DNA of 33,257 bases from Alistipes sp. (GTDB lineage: Bacteria > Bacteroidota > Bacteroidia > Bacteroidales > Rikenellaceae). Each line of letters starts with the position of its first letter. Within the stretch, counting starts at the first letter, position 1. The translations under genes were made by a program, and so were the position numbers. Shown piece after piece: positions 1-7,754 of this stretch. Under the pieces are notes generated by a model. It saw only the letters and a program-made list of their open reading frames with translations. It was not told the DNA's origin and ran no database searches. The stretch lies in contig JAITWI010000010.1 in the NCBI GenBank assembly GCA_031285345.1, positions 1 to 33,257 on the forward strand, read 5' to 3'.

Positions 1-590
1 TAGAGGCGGAATCCCGATATGTGGCCGTCGGCGTCCCAGATGCACTCATAGCGACCCCACTCCTCGCCGTTGGCGTAACCGATCGTGTGGGAGAGGCGAC
101 CCTCGGCGTCGTAGATCACGTCGTAGTCCTTGGAGGCGTTTTCGTAGTCCGACCAGTATTCGATCGCCTGACCGTTGCGGTTGAGCACCGCCCAGTTGGA
201 GCGGGTGGCGCCGTACCACTTGGAGATGCGGTCGGACTGCCACAAAACGTTGTAGGAGGAGACATACATGCCCGGGCACTCCTCCTCGTTTTTGACGAGG
301 CGCTTCTCAGAGTCGTAGAAGAAAGAGTTGATCAACATGGGGACGTGAGATTCGGGGGAGGCCGGCGTGCGGACGACCTTTGTGATGAGTCCGCTGGTGT
401 CGGTGTCGATGGTGGGAAGGTCGTCGCCCACGTCGCCGTCATTCTCGCACGAGACGAGTGCCGCCGCGAGCGCTGCCGCCGTAAGCGTTGCTGTGAGCGT
501 TGCCGTGAGCGTTGCCATAAGCGTTGCCGTGAGCGTTGCCGTGAGCGTTGCCGTCGCGAAACGAGCGAACGGGAGTAGAAACTTTTTCAT
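1..590 (-). CDS. Lipoprotein with YD-like segments, partial (3' end outside window)
   Basis: The frame is open from the ATG at 590 to the window edge (196 codons). The product starts MKKFLLPFARFATATLTATL and has a long hydrophobic signal segment made largely of repeated T-L-T-A units, ending in a lipobox-like L-V-S-C, so a surface or periplasmic lipoprotein is likely. The mature part holds short aromatic and acidic units such as FFYDSEKRL and VIYDAEGRL, reminiscent of YD/RHS-type or DUF4595-like beta repeats; a similar pattern occurs in the lipoprotein at 12388. The signal segment is encoded by six 12-bp tandem repeats (481-552). No function can be assigned. The plus-strand frame over the same stretch is a mirror of this gene. 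Confidence 0.75.
   Translation of the reverse strand, partial: MKKFLLPFARFATATLTATLTATLMATLTATLTATLTAAALAAALVSCENDGDVGDDLPTIDTDTSGLITKVVRTPASPESHVPMLINSFFYDSEKRLVKNEEECPGMYVSSYNVLWQSDRISKWYGATRSNWAVLNRNGQAIEYWSDYENASKDYDVIYDAEGRLSHTIGYANGEEWGRYECIWDADGHISGFRL
481..552. repeat. 12-bp x 6 tandem repeat in a signal peptide
   Basis: Six head-to-tail copies of a 12-bp unit (plus strand gtgagcgttgcc, with variants beginning gta or ata and one ending gct). Read on the minus strand they encode repeated A-T-L-T within the signal peptide of the lipoprotein starting at 590. Confidence 0.9.
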
Positions 591-672
591 AATATTTGAG
601 GTTTTTTGGTGCTTAAAACAACTTTTAAACAACTTCTTAGGGGCCGTGGTACAAAAAGTGTGCAAAAACAGC

Positions 673-680
673 TATCTTCG
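673..680 (+). promoter_or_regulatory. -7 box of ruvB
   Basis: TATCTTCG matches the Bacteroidota TAnnTTTG box with one mismatch and ends 6 nt before the ATG at 687. It supports 687 rather than the upstream in-frame ATG at 606, and implies an almost leaderless mRNA. Confidence 0.5.
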
Positions 681-686
681 CAAATT

Positions 687-1691
687 ATGAGAGCGGAAAA
701 CACAAGCGACCTCGAATTCGAGAACACAATCCGCCCGCGGGAGTTAGGGGCGTTCAGCGGTCAGGACAAGACGGTGGACAACCTGCGGGTGTTTATCCGC
801 GCGGCGCTGATGAGGGGCGAATCGCTCGATCACGTGCTGCTGCACGGCCCTCCGGGGTTGGGCAAAACCACCCTGGCCAACATCATCTCAAACGAAATGG
901 GGGCGGCTATGCGCGTCACCTCGGGGCCGGTGTTGGACAAGCCGGGCGATCTGGCGGGGTTGCTCACAAATTTGAGCCGCGGCGACGTGCTGTTTATAGA
1001 CGAGATCCACCGCCTGAGTCCCATCGTGGAGGAGTATCTCTACTCGGCGATGGAGGATTTTCGTATAGACATAGTGCTGGACAAGGGCCCCTCGGCGCGC
1101 TCGATTCAGATAGAGCTCAATCCGTTTACTCTGATCGGCGCCACCACGCGGAGCGGGCTTTTGACCTCGCCCCTGCGCGCGCGGTTCGGGATTCAGTGCC
1201 ACCTTGAGTATTACGACGCGGCGGTGCTGACGGGTATCGTGAGGCGGTCGGCGGGAATATTGGGTATCGGCATAGACGACGACGCGGCGGGGGAGATAGC
1301 CCGACGCAGTCGCGGGACGCCCCGAATCGCAAATGCTTTGCTTAGGCGCGTTCGCGACTTCGCCATGGTGCAAGGGAGCGGCCACATCGACCTTGAGATA
1401 ACACGGGTGGCTTTGGGCGCGTTGAATATTGATACGCGCGGGCTCGACACGATGGATAACCGCATATTGTCGACTATTATTCAGAAATTTCGCGGCGGGC
1501 CGGTCGGGCTGGGTACCATAGCCACGGCGGTGGGAGAAGAGGCGGGCACGATAGAGGAGGTGTATGAGCCGTTCCTTATAAAGGAGGGGTTTTTGAAGCG
1601 CACCCCCCGCGGCAGGGAGGCTACCGAGTTGGCCTACACGCATTTGGGGTTGTCGAGATTTCCGACGGCGGACGAGGGGAGTTTGTTTTAG
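687..1691 (+). CDS. ruvB: Holliday junction branch migration ATPase RuvB
   Basis: This is the AAA+ motor that drives branch migration of Holliday junctions with RuvA during recombinational repair. The 334-aa product has Walker [10 protein letters not shown] at residues 54-62, Walker B with DEIH at 105-108, the sensor-like GATTRSGLL segment, and a C-terminal winged helix containing GGPVGL and RTPRGR. Length is normal for the family. The frame extends back to 606, but the sequence before MRAENTSD is not RuvB-like and a promoter box lies at 673-680, so 687 is the chosen start. The last 33 bp, encoding [10 protein letters not shown] and the stop, are repeated at 1705-1737. Confidence 0.97.
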   Translation: MRAENTSDLEFENTIRPRELGAFSGQDKTVDNLRVFIRAALMRGESLDHVLLHGPPGLGKTTLANIISNEMGAAMRVTSGPVLDKPGDLAGLLTNLSRGDVLFIDEIHRLSPIVEEYLYSAMEDFRIDIVLDKGPSARSIQIELNPFTLIGATTRSGLLTSPLRARFGIQCHLEYYDAAVLTGIVRRSAGILGIGIDDDAAGEIARRSRGTPRIANALLRRVRDFAMVQGSGHIDLEITRVALGALNIDTRGLDTMDNRILSTIIQKFRGGPVGLGTIATAVGEEAGTIEEVYEPFLIKEGFLKRTPRGREATELAYTHLGLSRFPTADEGSLF

Positions 1692-1737
1692 GAGGCTGCT
1701 GCGCTTTCCGACGGCGGACGAGGGGAGTTTGTTTTAG
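1659..1737 (+). repeat. Direct repeat of the ruvB 3' end (33 bp x 2)
   Basis: Positions 1659-1691, the final codons and stop of ruvB, recur exactly at 1705-1737 after a 13-bp spacer. The second copy is outside the gene and sits just before the terminator. Confidence 0.95.
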
Positions 1738-1743
1738 AGACGG

Positions 1744-1772
1744 AAAAGGCCGACAATCTTGTCGGCCTTTTT
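1744..1772. terminator. Bidirectional rho-independent terminator (ruvB / glyS)
   Basis: Inverted repeat aaaaggccgacaa / ttgtcggcctttt with a very short centre, with A-run and T-run flanks on both strands, lying between the convergent ruvB and glyS genes. Confidence 0.85.
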
Positions 1773-1795
1773 ATAGAAGTTTTTTTGTCTCGGTT

Positions 1796-3337
1796 TTAGC
1801 TCAGTTTCTCAAGCAGCGCGCGAAGGCCCGCCTCGCGGCCGATGATGGCCGGCAGGTCGGCGATGGCGACCCTCTCCTGCGACATAGTGTCGCGGCGGCG
1901 GATGGTGACCGTGCCGTCCTCGGCCGACTGATGATCCACCGTGATGCAGAACGGCGTGCCGATGGCGTCCTGGCGGCGGTAGCGCTTGCCGTTGCTGTCC
2001 TTCTCGTCGTACTGCACGTTGTGGTCGAACTTGAGCGCGTCGATGATGCCGCGGGCGATTTCGGGCAGGCCGTCCTTTTTGACGAGCGGCAACACGGCCG
2101 CCTTGACGGGAGCCAGCGGAGCCGGAATGCGCATCACCACGCGAGACTCGCCGCCCTCCAGCGCCTCCTCGGTGTAGGCCGCAGACAAAACCTGAAGCAC
2201 CATCCTGTCCACCCCGATGGAGGTTTCGACCACATAGGGCACGTAGTTTTCGCCCGTTTCGGGGTCGAAGTACTGCATCTTGCGGCCGCTGAAGGTTTGG
2301 TGCTGGGTGAGGTCGAAATCGGTGCGCGAGTGGATGCCCTCCACCTCCTTGAAGCCGAACGGGAAGCGGAACTCGACGTCGGCGGCGGCGTTGGCGTAGT
2401 GGGCGAGCTTTTCGTGGTTATGGAACCTGTACATCTCGTCGCCGAAGCCCAGAGCGCGGTGCCAGCGCATGCGGAACTCCTTCCAGTACTCGTACCACTT
2501 CATCTCCTCGCCCGGGCGCACGAAAAACTGCATCTCCATCTGCTCGAACTCCCGCATGCGGAAGATGAACTGGCGGGCGACGATCTCGTTGCGGAACGCC
2601 TTGCCGATCTGCGCGATGCCGAACGGAATTTTCATGCGGCCGGTCTTTTGGACGTTGAGGAAGTTGACGAAGATGCCCTGCGCAGTTTCGGGCCTCAGAT
2701 AGACCGTGCCTGCACCTTCGGCCACCGAGCCCATCTTGGTGTCGAACATGAGGTTGAATTGCCGCACGTCGGTCCAGTTGCGGGTGCCTGAAACGGGATC
2801 GACTATCTCGGCGTCTATAATAACCTGCCGCAGTTCGGCCAAATCGTTGTTCGTCAGCGCGTTCACCATCCGTTCGTTGATGCGGTCTCTTTCGGCTTGC
2901 AGCTCCACCACGCGGGGCGAGGTCGAGCGGTACTGCGCCTCGTCGAACGACTCGCCGAAGCGTTTGCGCGCCTTTTCGACCTCTTTCTCTATTTTTTCTT
3001 CGATTTTGGCGATGTGATCCTCCAGCAGAACGTCGGCACGATAGCGTTTTTTGGAGTCCTTGTTGTCGATCAGAGGGTCGTTGAACGCGCCCACGTGGCC
3101 GCTCGCCTCCCACGTGCGGGGGTGCATGAAGATGGCCGCGTCGATGCCCACGATGTTCTCCCGCAGGCGCGTCATCGCCTCCCACCAGTAGGCCTTGATG
3201 TTGTTTTTGAGCTCCACGCCCATCTGGCCGTAGTCGTAAACGGCCGACAGTCCGTCGTCTCTCTCGCTCGACGGGAAAATAAACCCGTACTCCTTGGAGT
3301 GGGCGATAAGTTTTTTGAAAAGTTATTCCTGTGTCAT
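1796..3337 (-). CDS. glyS: Glycyl-tRNA synthetase, with in-frame stop at codon 5
   Basis: Class II GlyRS of the single-chain (alpha2) type, charging tRNA-Gly. It contains the family blocks NIVGIDAAIFMHP, AFNDPLIDNKDSKKRYRAD, a motif 2 region FRNEIVARQFIFRMREFEQ, and a C-terminal anticodon-binding domain. The longest uninterrupted ATG frame begins at 3223 (MGVELKNN), but the conserved N-terminus lies upstream in the same frame: ATG at 3337 reads MTQE, then TAA at 3325-3323, then LFKKLIAHSKEYGFIFPSS. Without the stop the protein would be 513 aa, the length I recall for this family. Starting at 3223 would drop about 38 residues. The gene is presumably essential and no second copy is in the window, so this is a base-call error, a recent mutation, or unusual initiation. 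Confidence 0.9.
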
Positions 3338-3364
3338 TCTTTACCGTAAATTTTTCACAAGGTA

Positions 3365-3372
3365 CAAAATTA
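3365..3372 (-). promoter_or_regulatory. -7 box of glyS
   Basis: TAATTTTG on the minus strand, a full TAnnTTTG match, about 27 nt before the ATG at 3337. It places transcription upstream of the conserved N-terminus, so the codon-5 stop should be in the mRNA. Confidence 0.55.
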
Positions 3373-3385
3373 GCGGATTTTTTTA

Positions 3386-3393
3386 TAACTTTG
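3386..3393 (+). promoter_or_regulatory. -7 box of the 3401 lipoprotein
   Basis: TAACTTTG, an exact TAnnTTTG match ending 7 nt before the ATG at 3401. It is divergent from the glyS promoter. Confidence 0.6.
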
Positions 3394-3400
3394 TCTATAT

Positions 3401-4123
3401 ATGAAGTATATATCGATTTTTCTGCTCGCGGTAACCTTTTCGGTTTCGTGTGCGACCCAAACAAAGACGTGGACGAAGGCTAACTATCGCAACCACATTG
3501 CAAATCGCGAAGACCCTGCCGTCTGGGATATGCAAATGTTGGAAGTGGACGTCAGGGATATGCCGTTAATGTACGATCCGGAGCTTCCGATGAACGGAGT
3601 ATTCCCCGAACCGCTCTATTCCGTGCAAATGGAGAATACATGGACCGCCACCGGTAATGATGGTGGCGAAGTGCGGATCGAGGAGCGCAAAATCTTTTAC
3701 GAATTTTTCTACACCGGCAGAAACGTCAATAACACCCGGTATATCGGAGAGGCGGAGGATGAAGTTTTCTTTCTGATTCTTGTGCTGACCGATACCGATG
3801 AGAATGAGTACATTTCCGATATATCGTCGCGCAACAATCCCGATGTTATGGGACAGGGGCGTTTCAATCTGAAAAATTCGGAAGTGGACTACATCGCTTT
3901 TCTTACGGCCGACCGCAATAATTACGCGATCGTGAACGGCCGTCTGTTCGACCTGAGGTTCGGGCGTATTGTGCTTATCGCCCCGCAAAAGGACGGCTCG
4001 TTCCGTTCAATGCAGTTGTCGTCCCCTATAATGAGCTCGGACGATGTGGAAGGATGTGTGGAATCGCTGGTTGGGAAGCGGAAACCGCAGAAGTTTTTCC
4101 TTGCGCCGGGAAACATCGAGTAA
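3401..4123 (+). CDS. Hypothetical lipoprotein
   Basis: A 240-aa protein with a short signal peptide and lipobox S-V-S-C at residues 14-17, so it is probably anchored in the envelope. The mature region is mixed alpha/beta, rich in Asp, Glu and Asn, with no motif I recognise. Base composition is closer to 50% GC than the GC-rich neighbours. It is transcribed alone from a close promoter, divergent from glyS and convergent with the radical SAM gene 15 bp downstream. Function unknown. Confidence 0.8.
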   Translation: MKYISIFLLAVTFSVSCATQTKTWTKANYRNHIANREDPAVWDMQMLEVDVRDMPLMYDPELPMNGVFPEPLYSVQMENTWTATGNDGGEVRIEERKIFYEFFYTGRNVNNTRYIGEAEDEVFFLILVLTDTDENEYISDISSRNNPDVMGQGRFNLKNSEVDYIAFLTADRNNYAIVNGRLFDLRFGRIVLIAPQKDGSFRSMQLSSPIMSSDDVEGCVESLVGKRKPQKFFLAPGNIE

Positions 4124-4138
4124 GCACCCGGCCTTATT

Positions 4139-5458
4139 TCAGCCATTCAGTCTATTATAGTGGCAAAGCAGTAATTTGTCGTTGTCGTCGTAGAGGTGCA
4201 TGCCGCCGCCGAGGCACCAGCGCCACATGCGGCAGTCGGCGCACTGCTCTTTTCGTGTCCATTCCCGGCGGCGGAATTTTTGGAATTTCTCGTTCCATAC
4301 CGTCATGAAGTCGTCGGTGTAGATGTTGCCCTGATGGTGGGCGGCGCGAATCGACGTGCAGCCCGAAATGGCGCCGTCGATGCGGATGCTGCCGGTGGTC
4401 ACCCCCGCCGAGCAGTGGTAGAAGTTGTCGCGAACCTCGGTCTCGTAGCCACCCAGGAAGCCCTCGCAGGCGTAGTCGAGCCTGATGCGCCCTTCGCGCC
4501 GCGTCTGGCGGATGAACTCCATAAGTTCGGTGAACTGGGCGTCGGTGAGTTGCAGGGCGGGGTCGGTGGCGGCGCGGCCGACGGGGAAAATGGTGAACAC
4601 CCGCCACGCCTTCACCCCCTCGGCGATGAGGAATTCGCGGAACTCGGGCAACCGTTTCAGGCTTTCGGCCGTCACGCAGGTCACCACGTCGTAGGCGACG
4701 GACGGTTCTTTGGTGATCAGCCGCAGGGCGCGCAGGGCGTTTTCGTAGCTCTTGGGGTGGCGGCGGATGTAGATGTGATCCCGTTCGAAGCCATCGAGGC
4801 TGAGCGTTATAGAGTGGAGTCCGGCTTTCAAAAGGCTGGCGAACCGCGCCTCGTCTAACAGCATGCCGTTGGTGACCATGCCCCACGGATAACCGCGGCG
4901 GTAGACCTCAAGCCCCGCCTTTTCGAGGTCGCGGCGCATGAGCACCTCGCCGCCCGAGAAGACGATCATCACCTTGTGGGGGTCGACGTGGGGGGTTATC
5001 GAATCGAGCGCCTTGAGGAAATCCTCGATCGGCATGTCGGGGTGGGCGGGGTGTGCCGGTTGCGCAGAGTGTGCCGGTTGCGGTTGCGGTTGCGGTGCCG
5101 GTGCGGTTGGTGCGGTTGGTGCGGCGCCTGCCTGGGTGGTTTTGGTCGCCGCGTTCAACACATGATCGCTCTTGCAGTCGCTCCCGCAGTGGCGGCAGTC
5201 GAGGTTACAGCGCAGCGTGCACTCCCAAAACAGGGTGCGCAGGGGGTGGCGTTCGACCTGATCACGATATAATTTGGAGAACAACCCCAGACCCAGTCTC
5301 TTTCGCAGACCCAGTCGCTGCGGATGTGCCAATCGCAACTCCAATCCTGAGACATTCGGTGTCTTCATTCCACTCTGCTCATTAATTGCATCCGGTGCAT
5401 TTTCTGTGTCCGTATCAAATATCATCCGACGCTTTACGCTCTTTGCGCCTCTCTTCAC
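4139..5458 (-). CDS. Radical SAM/SPASM enzyme of an rSAM/lipoprotein system
   Basis: Radical SAM cluster CNLDCRHC (C84, C88, C91) within WECTLRCNLDC; GGE at 169-171 for SAM binding; a C-terminal SPASM region with C349, C367, C406, C409, C415 and C432 to hold auxiliary Fe-S clusters. The block LGLGLFSKLYRDQVERHPLR before the first cysteine and the lipoprotein neighbours point to the Bacteroidota family annotated as the radical SAM enzyme of an 'rSAM/lipoprotein system' (recalled, TIGR04133-like). The natural start may be internal: ATG at 5425 or 5368 (MKTPNVSG) fits as well as 5458, which overlaps the upstream lipoprotein by 44 bp. A Pro/Ala/Gln-rich insert (about residues 103-140) separates the cysteine cluster from the next conserved block and is encoded by 6-bp repeats. 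Substrate unknown; the co-encoded lipoproteins are the obvious candidates. Confidence 0.88.
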   Translation of the reverse strand: MKRGAKSVKRRMIFDTDTENAPDAINEQSGMKTPNVSGLELRLAHPQRLGLRKRLGLGLFSKLYRDQVERHPLRTLFWECTLRCNLDCRHCGSDCKSDHVLNAATKTTQAGAAPTAPTAPAPQPQPQPAHSAQPAHPAHPDMPIEDFLKALDSITPHVDPHKVMIVFSGGEVLMRRDLEKAGLEVYRRGYPWGMVTNGMLLDEARFASLLKAGLHSITLSLDGFERDHIYIRRHPKSYENALRALRLITKEPSVAYDVVTCVTAESLKRLPEFREFLIAEGVKAWRVFTIFPVGRAATDPALQLTDAQFTELMEFIRQTRREGRIRLDYACEGFLGGYETEVRDNFYHCSAGVTTGSIRIDGAISGCTSIRAAHHQGNIYTDDFMTVWNEKFQKFRRREWTRKEQCADCRMWRWCLGGGMHLYDDNDKLLLCHYNRLNG

Positions 5459-6149
5459 GAAGTTGTCGTCTTATTGCACGAGGTGGTCCGTACATGGTCA
5501 CCACAGGCTTAATATAATCCTTAATATAATCGGCCTCCATAACAATATTCAGGGTGTCGGCCTTGATCTCTACTACATTAGCCTTGTATCCCAAATATCT
5601 GAATTCGAGCGTATCTCCAATAATTGCCTCAATAGAATATTCTCCGTTGTAATCTGTAAGCACCGCCGCTTCCGTAGCTCCCCTTTTAATTACTCTTGCC
5701 GCAATCACTGGGTCGCCTGTCTTCTCATCGACGACCGTGCCCGTAATCGTACCGCTAACGACAGAACGGCTCTCCTGTTCCGGCTTGGGTGCAAGTCCGG
5801 CATGCGGAGCTACGAGCGGCTCCGGCTCGGACTCTGATTCTGGTTCAGATTCCGGCGCGGTATCGGCACCCGTCTCCGCTTCCGCTTCCGCTTCCGCTTC
5901 CGGCTCGACAATCTCCGGACGCGGCAGGAACGGCACGTTGGGCACGCCATACATCACGCGCATCATGGTGGTGTCGGCGCCGAAGCGCAGATCGCCCTCA
6001 CCCGACTCCGACGTCGAGGCTCCCTCGTCCGGCGCCGAAGCAACGGCACGGCTTTTTTGGGCGCGGGGCGCACATCCGGTCGCCGCGCCCACAGCGCCGC
6101 CAAACCCCAACACGACCAGCGCCGAGGCTAAAATCTTACTCGTTTTCAT
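5415..6149 (-). CDS. Lipoprotein with carboxypeptidase-regulatory-like domain and two MYGxP motifs
   Basis: A 244-aa protein with a signal peptide and lipobox-like A-T-G-C ending at C26. A short N-terminal segment contains MYGVP (66-70). It is followed by a Glu/Ala/Ser/Pro low-complexity linker (about 82-111), a CarboxypepD_reg-like beta-sandwich (ITGTVVDEKTGDPVIAARV to about 205), and a basic tail with a second motif MYGPP (219-223). Its ATG follows the TAG of the upstream lipoprotein gene directly, and its 3' end overlaps the radical SAM frame. The order suggests translational coupling and a shared job, perhaps as substrate of the radical SAM enzyme (inference). Confidence 0.82.
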   Translation of the reverse strand: MKTSKILASALVVLGFGGAVGAATGCAPRAQKSRAVASAPDEGASTSESGEGDLRFGADTTMMRVMYGVPNVPFLPRPEIVEPEAEAEAEAETGADTAPESEPESESEPEPLVAPHAGLAPKPEQESRSVVSGTITGTVVDEKTGDPVIAARVIKRGATEAAVLTDYNGEYSIEAIIGDTLEFRYLGYKANVVEIKADTLNIVMEADYIKDYIKPVVTMYGPPRAIRRQLREERRKERKASDDI

Positions 6150-6596
6150 CTATTCTTCTACCACTATCGCTTCTTCCAACACAAAATCGACCGTTTTGGC
6201 CATCTTCCCGATATACCAACCATCGCCGCCGACGTAATCCTCTTTTTCTATCTCTATCGTTTCGGTTTCGGTGGCAAATTTGCCGCCGTTAGCTTCGCCG
6301 TCGATGTCTTCGGCAACCACGGAGAAGGTTATTCCCGAGCCGCCCATGTCGCCGAACTCTATATCATACTCGCCGCGCGAGTCGGTTATGCCGACCGCGA
6401 TTTCGTTGTCGTTCCAGCCCGACTTGACCACGATCTTGACGTCCCTCAACGGAGCGTTGTACTCGTTGGTGACCGCGCCCTTGAACTCAAACTCGGCGTG
6501 GGGCGTGCCGTACATGTCTCTCTGCTCTCCGAAATCGTCGCACCCCGCGAAGCCCAACAGCGCCAAAAGTCCCGAAATAATTTTGCCTGTTTTCAT
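6150..6596 (-). CDS. rSAM-associated lipoprotein (MYGTP type)
   Basis: A 148-aa protein: MKTGKIISGLLALLGFAGC signal with the lipid-accepting Cys at 19, then after nine residues MYGTPHAEFEFKGAV (MYGTP 28-32), then one Ig-like or CarboxypepD_reg-like beta-sandwich (EYNAPLRDVKIVV, ITDSRGEYDIEF). This matches the architecture I recall for lipoproteins paired with radical SAM enzymes in Bacteroidota (TIGR04134-like). It is first in a three-gene operon with the second lipoprotein and the SPASM enzyme, and divergent from the LytS/LytTR pair. Family role unknown; modification by the enzyme is inferred from context only. Confidence 0.85.
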   Translation of the reverse strand: MKTGKIISGLLALLGFAGCDDFGEQRDMYGTPHAEFEFKGAVTNEYNAPLRDVKIVVKSGWNDNEIAVGITDSRGEYDIEFGDMGGSGITFSVVAEDIDGEANGGKFATETETIEIEKEDYVGGDGWYIGKMAKTVDFVLEEAIVVEE

Positions 6597-6650
6597 GATT
6601 TTATCTCAATTTAACGTTCGTCAACAGGCGACAAGATAGATATAATTTCT

Positions 6651-6658
6651 TATATTTG
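6651..6658 (+). promoter_or_regulatory. -7 box of the kinase gene
   Basis: TATATTTG, an exact TAnnTTTG match, 19 nt before the ATG at 6678. Confidence 0.6.
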
Positions 6659-6677
6659 CACTCGGCGGCGGCACAAA

Positions 6678-7754
6678 ATGGCTAAAAACGACGACAAACA
6701 GGCGACAAGACCCGACTACGGGCGGTCGATGTTCATCTTTATCAACGTGTTGGTGTGGGTGATCATCCTCTGTTTCCCGTTTCTGTTGGCCACGCGCGAC
6801 GGCGCCCTCGTGAGGCTCGACCGATATGTGATATACAGTTGGATCCCGCTGATGTTCATGTTGGCGTTCTACTTCAACTACTACTTTTTGGTCGACAAGC
6901 TCATATTCGAGAAGCGGCGGTGGGTGCTGTTCCTGCTCTGCAACTTTGTGATGATAGTGCTGGTGGCGAGCCTCTCCAACATCTTGCAGGAGTTTTATCT
7001 GACGCGAATAGTGGACGCTGCCGAGCCGCAGGAGCGGTTCACCATGTTGACCTGGATAATCCGCGACGGGCTGGTGTTGATGTTGGTGGTGGGGCTGAGC
7101 GTCGCGCTGAAGATGGTGATGGCGTGGCGACAGCACGAGCAGGAGCGCGCACGGCTGGAGGCCGAGAAGCGAGACGCCGAACTTGCAAACCTCAGGAGCC
7201 AGCTCAACCCCCACTTTTTGTTCAACACACTCAACAACATATACGGCCTGACGCTGTCGGACGGCGAAAAGGCGCGCGAGGCGATCATCTCGCTGAGCGC
7301 CATCATGCGCTACATTCTCTATACGAACGACGCCTTGGTGCCGTTGGACAAGGAGTTGGAGTTCATCCGCAACTACGTAGGACTGATGAGGCTGCGAACC
7401 GGAGCCGGAATGGAAATCGCGGTCGACATGCCCTCCGACACCCGCGGCGCGGCAATTGCACCGCTTATGTTCATGACGCTGGTGGAGAACGGCTTCAAAC
7501 ACGGCGTCTCTCCCGACTCGCCCTCGTTTTTGCGCATAGCCATCTCGATCGAATCCACCTCCCGCGGGCGGCAGGCGGTGGTGTGCACGGTGGAGAACAG
7601 CGACTTTCCGAAAACCGACCTCGACCGCAGCGGCTCGGGCATAGGGCTCGATAATCTGCGCCGGCGGCTCGCGCTACTCTACCCCGGGGAGCATGAACTT
7701 TCGCTCGACAGGCACGACGGCATCCACACCGCAAAATTAGACATAACGCTATGA
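6678..7754 (+). CDS. LytS-family sensor histidine kinase
   Basis: A 358-aa inner-membrane kinase. Hydrophobic segments near residues 18-37, 53-72, 83-100 and 127-148 suggest four transmembrane helices with no large periplasmic sensor. A short coiled stretch (about 150-170) follows, then the His_kinase motif LRSQLNPHFLFNTLNNIY with phospho-acceptor H179, N-box LVENGFKHG (N271) and G-box GSGIGLDN (319-326). It is translationally coupled to the LytTR regulator through an ATGA overlap. The signal is not evident from the sequence. Confidence 0.93.
   Translation: MAKNDDKQATRPDYGRSMFIFINVLVWVIILCFPFLLATRDGALVRLDRYVIYSWIPLMFMLAFYFNYYFLVDKLIFEKRRWVLFLLCNFVMIVLVASLSNILQEFYLTRIVDAAEPQERFTMLTWIIRDGLVLMLVVGLSVALKMVMAWRQHEQERARLEAEKRDAELANLRSQLNPHFLFNTLNNIYGLTLSDGEKAREAIISLSAIMRYILYTNDALVPLDKELEFIRNYVGLMRLRTGAGMEIAVDMPSDTRGAAIAPLMFMTLVENGFKHGVSPDSPSFLRIAISIESTSRGRQAVVCTVENSDFPKTDLDRSGSGIGLDNLRRRLALLYPGEHELSLDRHDGIHTAKLDITL

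Noticed and set aside
888-1643. A 251-codon minus-strand frame across ruvB
   Set aside because: It is the antisense shadow of a certain gene and shows no family motif.
3323-3325. Reassignment of TAA to a sense codon
   Set aside because: TAA serves as a normal stop for several intact genes here, including glyS itself, the thioesterase gene and the gene ending at 26893.
2418-3464. A long minus-strand frame overlapping the glyS 5' end that might rescue it by frameshift
   Set aside because: It lies in another frame of glyS with an Arg-rich product. The A6 run near 3312 is not positioned as a classic slippery heptamer for the needed shift, and the GlyRS residues are continuous in one frame apart from the TAA.
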